This document shows, one piece after another, positions 1 through 6,187 of a stretch of DNA of 6,187 nucleotides (positions are counted from its first letter, which is position 1; each line of letters begins with the position of its first letter). The stretch covers positions 1-6,187 of the forward strand of contig JAFECY010000029.1 of the NCBI GenBank assembly GCA_018241865.1. Direction: 5' to 3'. The notes under the pieces were generated by a model. The model saw nothing but the letters and a program-made list of their open reading frames with translations, searched no databases and had not been told where the DNA came from. Source of the stretch: Pseudomonadota bacterium (GTDB taxonomy: Bacteria; Pseudomonadota; Gammaproteobacteria; Burkholderiales; Burkholderiaceae_D). Made by a program: the position numbers and the translations under genes.

Positions 1-131
1 AATAATCAAAACGACAAATTGTGGGAATGCTGAAAAGCGCCATATTAAATGCATCTTAACAAACTGGCGATCACGCTGCAATTTCGTGTCGGACGCGTCT
101 GGCTGGCAAATGGGCGGTATTTTGCTGGCGG

Positions 132-137
132 TATAAT
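132..137 (+). promoter_or_regulatory. Candidate -10 box of the queE-queD-tadA-ldcA operon
   Basis: TATAAT at 132-137 is a perfect sigma70 -10 hexamer in an otherwise GC-rich stretch, 76 bases before the queE start. It would give a transcript start near 144 and a leader of about 70 nt. No convincing -35 box lies 15-19 bases upstream, and there is no TGn extension. If it is real it may therefore be weak or activator-dependent. Promoter function is inferred. Confidence 0.4.
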
Positions 138-155
138 CTCGATCGGTGAAAATAT

Positions 156-195
156 GTACGTACCGCATTTTGCGGTCGCGGATTGACGGTTCGTA
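156..195 (+). other. Leader region with two exclusive hairpins upstream of queE
   Basis: Seen directly: ACCGCA (162-167) and TGCGGT (171-176) form a 6-bp stem with a 3-base loop. Alternatively, TACGTACCG (157-165) pairs with CGGTTCGTA (187-195) through nine positions with one T-T mismatch. The two stems share 162-165, so only one can form at a time. The region also contains the palindrome GTACGTAC (156-163). It lies within the transcript expected from the TATAAT at 132-137 and ends 18 bases before the queE start. A regulatory role is inference only. Confidence 0.35.
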
Positions 196-213
196 TCGAT
201 AGATTGGTAATAC

Positions 214-846
214 GTGACTTATAGCGTCAAAGAAATTTTTTATACCCTGCAGGGCGAAGGCATGCATGCCGGGCGGCCGGCGGTGTTCTGTCGCTTCGCC
301 GGCTGCAACCTGTGGACCGGGCGCGAAGCCGATCGCACGACGGCGGTCTGCAAGTTCTGCGATACCGATTTCGTTGGAACCGACGGCGAACTGGGCGGCA
401 AGTATGATGCTGGCAAACTAGCGCAGACCATTGCCAGCCTGTGGCCGCAAAATTTCTGTGTCAACAAATTCGTGGTCTTCACCGGCGGCGAGCCACTGCT
501 GCAATTGGATGCGGCACTCATCGCCGCCATGCACGCGCACGACTTCGAGATTGCCATAGAGACCAATGGAACGATTCCGGTGCTGCCCGGCGTCGATTGG
601 GTGTGCGTCAGCCCGAAGATGGGTTCGGATCTGGTGGTGAAGCAGGGGAGCGAGCTGAAGGTGGTGATTCCCCAGGCTGGTCAGCCGCTGGAAGAATACG
701 AACAACTCGCCTTCGATCACTTTTACCTGCAGCCGATGGCCGGCCCCGCGCTGGAAAACAACACGAGACTGGCCATTGAAACCTGCAAGCAGCGTCCGCA
801 GTGGAAGCTGAGCTTGCAAACGCATAAACTGCTGCACATACCCTAA
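214..846 (+). CDS. queE: 7-carboxy-7-deazaguanine synthase QueE (radical SAM)
   Basis: QueE is a radical S-adenosylmethionine enzyme that contracts the pterin ring of 6-carboxytetrahydropterin to 7-carboxy-7-deazaguanine, the third step toward preQ0 and queuosine. The 210-aa protein carries the cluster-binding cysteines as C31-x14-C46-x2-C49, the long-spaced variant found in proteobacterial QueE rather than the classical CxxxCxxC. D50 and T51 follow, where family structures place the magnesium site. Other family motifs are the N-terminal YTLQGEG (10-16), GGEP (91-94), ETNGT (115-119), VSPK (131-134), LQPM (171-174) and the C-terminal QTHK (202-205). The start is GTG at 214. An in-frame TAA lies at 208-210, and the next in-frame ATG (262) would remove YTLQGEG, so GTG is the only sensible start. 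There is no clear Shine-Dalgarno. It is the first gene of the operon, and its product's substrate is made by the next gene, queD. Confidence 0.95.
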   Translation: MTYSVKEIFYTLQGEGMHAGRPAVFCRFAGCNLWTGREADRTTAVCKFCDTDFVGTDGELGGKYDAGKLAQTIASLWPQNFCVNKFVVFTGGEPLLQLDAALIAAMHAHDFEIAIETNGTIPVLPGVDWVCVSPKMGSDLVVKQGSELKVVIPQAGQPLEEYEQLAFDHFYLQPMAGPALENNTRLAIETCKQRPQWKLSLQTHKLLHIP

Positions 847-855
847 GTCAACATC

Positions 856-2742
<1,887 letters not shown>

Positions 2743-2793
2743 CTACAGCGCGCGTCTGTTCTGCTGCCGCGTCTGTCTTGTCGGCAGGAAAAA

Positions 2794-2821
2794 TTCACAA
2801 TCTTCTGTTGCGTGCAATAAT
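2794..2821 (+). promoter_or_regulatory. Candidate sigma70 promoter of the catalase gene
   Basis: TTCACA (2794-2799, five of six matches to the -35 consensus) is followed after 16 bases by AATAAT (2816-2821, five of six matches to the -10 consensus). The -10 is preceded by TGC, which forms an extended -10 element. Transcription would start near 2828, giving a leader of about 35 nt ending at a strong Shine-Dalgarno. This supports separate transcription of the catalase from the upstream operon. No OxyR site was identified with confidence. Confidence 0.6.
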
Positions 2822-2850
2822 CGCCTTTCCATTTCGGATTCCCACCCACC

Positions 2851-2856
2851 AAGGAG
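2851..2856 (+). promoter_or_regulatory. Shine-Dalgarno deciding the catalase start
   Basis: AAGGAG at 2851-2856 is the strongest ribosome binding site in the window. Two adjacent in-frame starts follow: GTG 2860 is only 3 bases away, whereas ATG 2863 is 6 bases away. The spacing and the codon both favour ATG 2863. Confidence 0.75.
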
Positions 2857-2862
2857 AACGTG

Positions 2863-4308
2863 ATGAAGAAGGACGAGAAGAAGCTGACCACCGCCGCCGG
2901 CGCGCCGGTTCCCGATAACCAGAACACCATGACCGCCGGCTTGCGCGGTCCGGCCTTGTTGCAGGATGTGTGGCTGCTGGAGAAGCTCGGCCATTTCCAT
3001 CGTGAAGTCATCCCGGAGCGGCGCATGCACGCCAAGGGTTCGGGCGCCTATGGCACCTTCACCGTCACGCATGACATCAGCCAATATACGCGGGCAAAAA
3101 TTTTCAGCAAAGTCGGCAAAAAAACCGAACTGTTTGCGCGCTTCACCACCGTGGCCGGCGAGCGTGGCGCGGCAGACGCGGAACGCGACATCCGCGGTTT
3201 TGCGCTGAAATTTTATACCGAAGAAGGCAACTGGGATCTGGTCGGCAACAATACCCCCGTGTTCTTCTTCCGCGACCCGCTCAAGTTCATCGATCTGAAC
3301 CACGCGGTCAAGCGCGACCCGCGCACCAATCTACGCAGCGCCAAGAACAACTGGGATTTCTGGAGCAACCTGCCGGAAGCGCTGCACCAAGTTACCATCG
3401 TCATGAGCGACCGCGGCATTCCCGCCAGCTACCGTCACATGCACGGTTTCGGTTCGCATACCTTCAGCTTTATCAGCGCGCAGAATGAGCGCTGCTGGGT
3501 CAAGTTTCACTTCCGCACGCAGCAGGGCATCAAGAATTTTTCGGATGCCGAGGCCGAGGCCGTCGTCGGCAAAGACCGCGAAAGCCACCAGCGCGATCTA
3601 TATGACAGCATCGAACGCGGCGATTTCCCGAAATGGACCATGTATGTGCAAATCATGCCCGAAGCCGACGCCGGCAAGGTGCCTTACCATCCATTCGACC
3701 TCACCAAGATCTGGCCGAAGAAGGATTACCCGCTGATCGAAGTCGGCGTGTTCGAGTTGAACCGTAATCCCGAAAATTTTTTCGCCGAAGTCGAACAATC
3801 CGCCTTCAATCCGGCGCAAGTGGTGCCCGGCATCAGCTTTTCGCCGGATCGCATGCTGCAGGCGCGCTTGTTTTCCTATGGCGATGCGCAGCGTTACCGG
3901 CTGGGCGTGAACCATCACCAGATCCCGGTGAACGCGCCGCGCTGCCCGGTGCACAGTTTCCACCGCGACGGCCAGATGCGTACCGACGGCAACCACGGCT
4001 CGACTCTGCATTACGAGCCCAACAGCTACGGCGAATGGCAGGAACAGCCGGATTATCGCGAGCCGCCACTGAAGATCGACGGCGATGCCGATCGCTGGAA
4101 CCACCGCGTGGACGAGGATTATTACTCGCAGCCTGGTGCTTTGTTCCGTTTGATGACGCCAGCGCAGCAGCAGATATTGTTCGACAATACCGCGCGCGCT
4201 ATGGGGGATGCGCCGGAAGAAATCAAGCGCCGCCACATCGGCAATTGCAGCAAAGCCGACCCAGCCTATGGCGCGGGCGTGGCGAAGGCGCTCGGCATCA
4301 AGATATAG
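2863..4308 (+). CDS. katA: Monofunctional haem catalase (small-subunit, clade 3 type)
   Basis: The enzyme disproportionates hydrogen peroxide to water and oxygen using haem b, normally as a cytoplasmic homotetramer. The 481-aa protein spans a complete small-subunit catalase. The active-site signature runs from F45 to G61 with R47, E52-R53 and catalytic H56. The catalytic asparagine lies in GNNTP (128-132). The proximal haem signature RLFSYGDAQ (335-343) contains the haem ligand Y339 and R335. The conserved middle region with HGFGSHTF and the short C-terminus (no added flavodoxin-like domain) exclude the large-subunit KatE type. No signal peptide is seen. ATG 2863 is preferred over GTG 2860 because of Shine-Dalgarno spacing. 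It has its own promoter-like sequence and is flanked by 120- and 138-base gaps, so it is probably monocistronic. The symbol katA is by convention; katB or katE are used for similar enzymes in some genomes. Confidence 0.95.
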   Translation: MKKDEKKLTTAAGAPVPDNQNTMTAGLRGPALLQDVWLLEKLGHFHREVIPERRMHAKGSGAYGTFTVTHDISQYTRAKIFSKVGKKTELFARFTTVAGERGAADAERDIRGFALKFYTEEGNWDLVGNNTPVFFFRDPLKFIDLNHAVKRDPRTNLRSAKNNWDFWSNLPEALHQVTIVMSDRGIPASYRHMHGFGSHTFSFISAQNERCWVKFHFRTQQGIKNFSDAEAEAVVGKDRESHQRDLYDSIERGDFPKWTMYVQIMPEADAGKVPYHPFDLTKIWPKKDYPLIEVGVFELNRNPENFFAEVEQSAFNPAQVVPGISFSPDRMLQARLFSYGDAQRYRLGVNHHQIPVNAPRCPVHSFHRDGQMRTDGNHGSTLHYEPNSYGEWQEQPDYREPPLKIDGDADRWNHRVDEDYYSQPGALFRLMTPAQQQILFDNTARAMGDAPEEIKRRHIGNCSKADPAYGAGVAKALGIKI

Positions 4309-4395
4309 ACCGTATTGCCTATCTACGGTGGAGGCGTAGCGTGCGGACGCCGACACCGTGGGCAGGTGCGCAGGACGGTGCCGGTGATGGTGGCA
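4309..4395 (+). other. Nested inverted repeats downstream of catalase
   Basis: Seen directly, starting right after the katA stop: segment A ACCGTA (4309-4314), B TACGGTG (4324-4330), C CACCGT (4354-4359), D ACGGTG (4375-4380). A pairs with B, B with C, and C with D, so A:B plus C:D excludes B:C. The B:C fold is the largest: six base pairs, a GA/GA tandem mismatch (4331-4332 with 4352-4353), five more pairs GGCGT/ACGCC (4333-4337 with 4347-4351), a 9-base loop, and an outer TGCC/GGCA (4316-4319 with 4361-4364). A further TGCC/GGCA hairpin lies at 4379-4395. No T-run follows, so this is not a standard intrinsic terminator. It may stabilise the katA mRNA end or act in Rho-linked termination; its function is unknown. 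Confidence 0.5.
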
Positions 4396-4397
4396 AA

Positions 4398-4406
4398 TGG
4401 TAGAAT
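4398..4406 (+). promoter_or_regulatory. Candidate extended -10 promoter of ybiT
   Basis: TGGTAGAAT (4398-4406) combines a TGn extension with TAGAAT, five of six matches to the -10 consensus. No good -35 is visible, which extended -10 promoters can tolerate. Transcription would start near 4413, leaving a leader of about 34 nt before the GTG start. The downstream position excludes the hairpin region from this transcript. Confidence 0.4.
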
Positions 4407-4431
4407 CACGGGTTGATTTTCACGCTATCCG

Positions 4432-4437
4432 AAAAGG
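4432..4437 (+). promoter_or_regulatory. Weak Shine-Dalgarno of ybiT
   Basis: AAAAGG at 4432-4437 lies 9 bases before GTG 4447. It is modest, but it is the only purine-rich site near the start and is consistent with the GTG choice. Confidence 0.45.
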
Positions 4438-4446
4438 TTTTATCCC

Positions 4447-6048
4447 GTGCTGTCCACCGCAAATATCACTATGCAGTTCGGCCCCAAGCCGCTGTTTGAA
4501 AACATTTCTGTCAAATTCGGCGATGGCAATCGCTATGGCTTGATCGGCGCCAACGGCTGCGGCAAGTCCACTTTCATGAAGATCCTCGGCGGCGATCTGG
4601 AGCAGTCTTCCGGCACCGTCATGCTCGATCCGAACGAGCGTCTCGGCAAGTTGAAGCAGGACCAGTTCGCCTACGAAGAAATGCGGGTGCTGGACGTGGT
4701 GATGATGGGCCACACCGAAATGTGGGCAGCGATGAGCGAGCGCGATGCCATCTACGCCAACCCGGAAGCAACCGACGAAGACTACATGAAGGCCGCCGAC
4801 CTCGAAGCGAAGTTCGCCGAGTACGACGGCTACACCGCCGAAGCGCGTGCCGGCGAACTGCTGCTGGGTGTGGGCGTGCCGATCGAACAGCATCAAGGGC
4901 CGATGAGCAATGTCGCGCCCGGCTGGAAGCTGCGCGTGCTGCTGGCGCAGGCGCTGTTCTCCAATCCCGACATCCTGCTGCTGGACGAGCCGACCAACAA
5001 CCTCGATATCAACACCATCCGCTGGCTGGAAGATGTGCTGAACCAGCGCAACTCCACCATGATTATCATTTCGCATGACCGCCACTTCCTGAATCAAGTC
5101 TGCACCCACATGGCCGACATGGATTACGGCACGCTAAAAGTCTATCCCGGCAATTACGACGACTACATGCTGGCTTCGTCGCAAGCGCGCGCGCAGCAGA
5201 TGGCAAACAATGCCAAGGCCAAGGAAAAAGTCGCCGAGCTGCAGGATTTCGTGCGTCGCTTCTCGGCCAACAAATCCAAAGCACGCCAAGCCACCTCGCG
5301 CGCCAAGCAGATCGAGAAGATCAAAGTCGAGGATATCAAACCGTCGAGCAGACAGAACCCCTTTGTCCGCTTCGAGGGTGAGAAGAAACTGCATCGTCAA
5401 GCTGTCGAGACCGAAGGTTTGTCTAAGGCGTATGACCGCCAGTTGTTCAAAAATTTCAGCATCATGGTCGAAGCCGGCGAGAAGATCGCCATCATCGGCA
5501 CGAACGGCGCAGGTAAAACGACGCTGCTGCGTTCCATCGGCGGCACGGACATCTGCGGACTGCAGGCCGACAGCGGCACGGTGAAATGGGCGGAGAACGC
5601 TAACGTCGGCTACATGCCGCAAGACCCCACCGAAGAATTCGCCGCCGACAAAAATCTGACCGACTGGATGGGGCAGTGGACCAAGGAAGGCGACGACGAT
5701 CAGGCGGTGCGTTCTATTCTCGGCCGTTTGCTGTTCGGCGGCGACGATGTGAAGAAATCAGTCAAGGTGCTGTCCGGCGGCGAGAAGGGTCGCATGATGT
5801 ACGGCAAGCTCATGCTGGGCCGGCACAATGTGATGCTGATGGATGAACCGACCAACCACATGGACATGGAATCGATCGAGTCGCTCAACATCGCGCTGGA
5901 AAAGTATGCTGGCACGCTGATCTTCGTCTCGCATGACCGCGAATTCGTTTCGTCGCTGGCGACGCGGATTCTGGAAGTGAAGGAAGACAGGATTGTTGAT
6001 TTCCAAGGCGGGTATGAGGAATACCTGACGAGTCAGGGCATCGAATAA
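4447..6048 (+). CDS. ybiT: ABC-F family ribosome-associated ATPase, YbiT-like
   Basis: ABC-F proteins are soluble twin-ATPase factors that bind the ribosomal E site and influence the peptidyl-tRNA; they are not transporters, and no membrane segments are present. The 533-aa protein aligns from its first residue with my recollection of E. coli YbiT ([25 protein letters not shown]), which supports the unusual GTG start at 4447. Domain 1: Walker [10 protein letters not shown] (34-42), a degenerate signature around 153-161 (MSNVAPGWK in place of LSGGQ), Walker B with D180-E181, H-switch H210. A basic, probably coiled-coil linker (about 240-320) is the tRNA-interaction motif. Domain 2: Walker [10 protein letters not shown] (351-359), signature LSGGE (442-446), Walker B with D466-E467, H-switch H496. 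Both catalytic glutamates are present. It is a housekeeping YbiT rather than an antibiotic-resistance ABC-F, judging by sequence. It appears monocistronic. Confidence 0.93.
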   Translation: MLSTANITMQFGPKPLFENISVKFGDGNRYGLIGANGCGKSTFMKILGGDLEQSSGTVMLDPNERLGKLKQDQFAYEEMRVLDVVMMGHTEMWAAMSERDAIYANPEATDEDYMKAADLEAKFAEYDGYTAEARAGELLLGVGVPIEQHQGPMSNVAPGWKLRVLLAQALFSNPDILLLDEPTNNLDINTIRWLEDVLNQRNSTMIIISHDRHFLNQVCTHMADMDYGTLKVYPGNYDDYMLASSQARAQQMANNAKAKEKVAELQDFVRRFSANKSKARQATSRAKQIEKIKVEDIKPSSRQNPFVRFEGEKKLHRQAVETEGLSKAYDRQLFKNFSIMVEAGEKIAIIGTNGAGKTTLLRSIGGTDICGLQADSGTVKWAENANVGYMPQDPTEEFAADKNLTDWMGQWTKEGDDDQAVRSILGRLLFGGDDVKKSVKVLSGGEKGRMMYGKLMLGRHNVMLMDEPTNHMDMESIESLNIALEKYAGTLIFVSHDREFVSSLATRILEVKEDRIVDFQGGYEEYLTSQGIE

Positions 6049-6187
6049 TCCTGTTTCAACGAGCAGAAGAGTAATTCATAAACATAATTTTTGCCGCAGT
6101 ATATGAGGCGGCAGGTTCGCTTTTTTGAGGCTGTGCTGCGGAGCTGTGGCCTTGTGAGTTAGGTGCCGCATAAGAGTGTCGGGAGAA
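6049..6187. other. Non-coding tail after ybiT
   Basis: No gene is supported in these 139 bases. The stretch contains two direct copies of TGCCGCA (6092-6098 and 6164-6170) alternating with complementary words GCGGCA (6108-6113) and CTGCGG (6136-6141), so several exclusive hairpins are possible. The window ends with GGGAGA (6181-6186), which could be the ribosome binding site of a gene starting just past the edge. That last point is a guess. Confidence 0.5.
6092..6126 (+). terminator. Possible intrinsic terminator of ybiT
   Basis: TGCCGC (6092-6097) and GCGGCA (6108-6113) form a 6-bp GC-rich stem with a 10-base loop, and six T residues lie at 6121-6126. The 7-base gap between the stem and the T-run is longer than in a canonical terminator, so efficiency may be low. 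Position 44 bases after the ybiT stop is suitable. Confidence 0.35.

Larger units (their letters stand above)
1..213. other. Non-coding lead-in to the que operon
   Basis: No gene is supported here. One frame (2-136) is open from the window edge to a TAA at 134-136 but has no start codon in view and no recognisable protein sequence; another ends at TAA 57-59. Either could in principle be the tail of an upstream gene, but nothing favours this. The first 60 bases are AT-rich. The second half contains the candidate promoter and leader hairpins listed separately, plus a direct repeat of GGCGGTAT (113-120 and 127-134). I saw no preQ1 riboswitch fold. Confidence 0.6.

Noticed and set aside
1..54. 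Possible divergent gene on the minus strand starting at ATG 54-52 and running off the window
   Set aside because: Only 18 codons are visible, with no ribosome site and no recognisable sequence.
183..211. TTGACG (183-188) with GGTAAT (206-211) at 17-base spacing as a promoter
   Set aside because: The -10 match is only four of six, and transcription would start at about 218, inside queE after its only plausible start codon.
138..213. preQ1 riboswitch upstream of queE
   Set aside because: I found neither the small H-type pseudoknot with an A-rich tail of class I nor a class II layout. Only a covariance-model search could settle it.
2764..2787. CTGCCG/CGGCAG inverted repeat after ldcA as a terminator
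   Set aside because: The stem is only 6 bp with a 12-base loop and is followed by GAAAAATT, not a T-run. A Rho-dependent end or another signal cannot be excluded.
4325..4359. Kink-turn RNA motif based on the GA/GA tandem mismatch
   Set aside because: A k-turn needs a 3-base bulge directly next to the G-A pairs; here both flanking helices are continuous on both strands.
4903..4929. Missing LSGGQ in the first ATPase domain of ybiT as a sign of damage
   Set aside because: The MSNVAPGWK form is also what I recall for E. coli YbiT, and all other nucleotide-binding motifs are intact, so this is family-typical.

Overview
The window holds six intact protein genes, all on the + strand, in a tightly packed stretch of moderately high GC. 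Two intergenic gaps and the two window ends carry regulatory-looking sequence. The gene content and protein sequences point to a betaproteobacterium, most likely Burkholderiales and perhaps Oxalobacteraceae (Herminiimonas/Janthinobacterium/Collimonas type). That placement is an inference from recognised protein sequence and remembered gene order; no database was searched. I see no mobile element, CRISPR array, tRNA or rRNA, and no sign of recent transfer.

Layout. Positions 1-213 are a non-coding lead-in with a perfect TATAAT box (132-137) and a leader that can fold in two exclusive ways. Positions 214-2742 are a compact four-gene operon: queE, queD, tadA, ldcA. The spacings are 9 nt, an 8-nt overlap and a 4-nt ATGA overlap, so translational coupling is very likely. 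queE and queD supply two steps of 7-deazaguanine (queuosine precursor) synthesis. tadA makes inosine at the same wobble position (34) of tRNA-Arg. ldcA is a cytoplasmic murein-recycling peptidase with no obvious link to tRNA. Positions 2743-2862 carry a good sigma70-type promoter and a strong Shine-Dalgarno for katA (2863-4308), a clade-3-type monofunctional haem catalase that looks independently transcribed. Positions 4309-4446 contain an unusual nested hairpin region and a possible promoter for ybiT (4447-6048), an ABC-F ATPase that acts on ribosomes. The last 139 bases have no gene but carry alternating copies of a short GC-rich word, including a possible terminator.

How the genes fit together. 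Four of the six genes (queE, queD, tadA, ybiT) concern tRNA decoding or ribosome function. Catalase protects against hydrogen peroxide and LdcA trims recycled cell-wall peptides. This is largely ordinary housekeeping sequence and I do not see a new multigene system. The points most worth a second look are non-coding: the mutually exclusive inverted repeats after katA, the alternative folds in the queE leader, and the repeats after ybiT.
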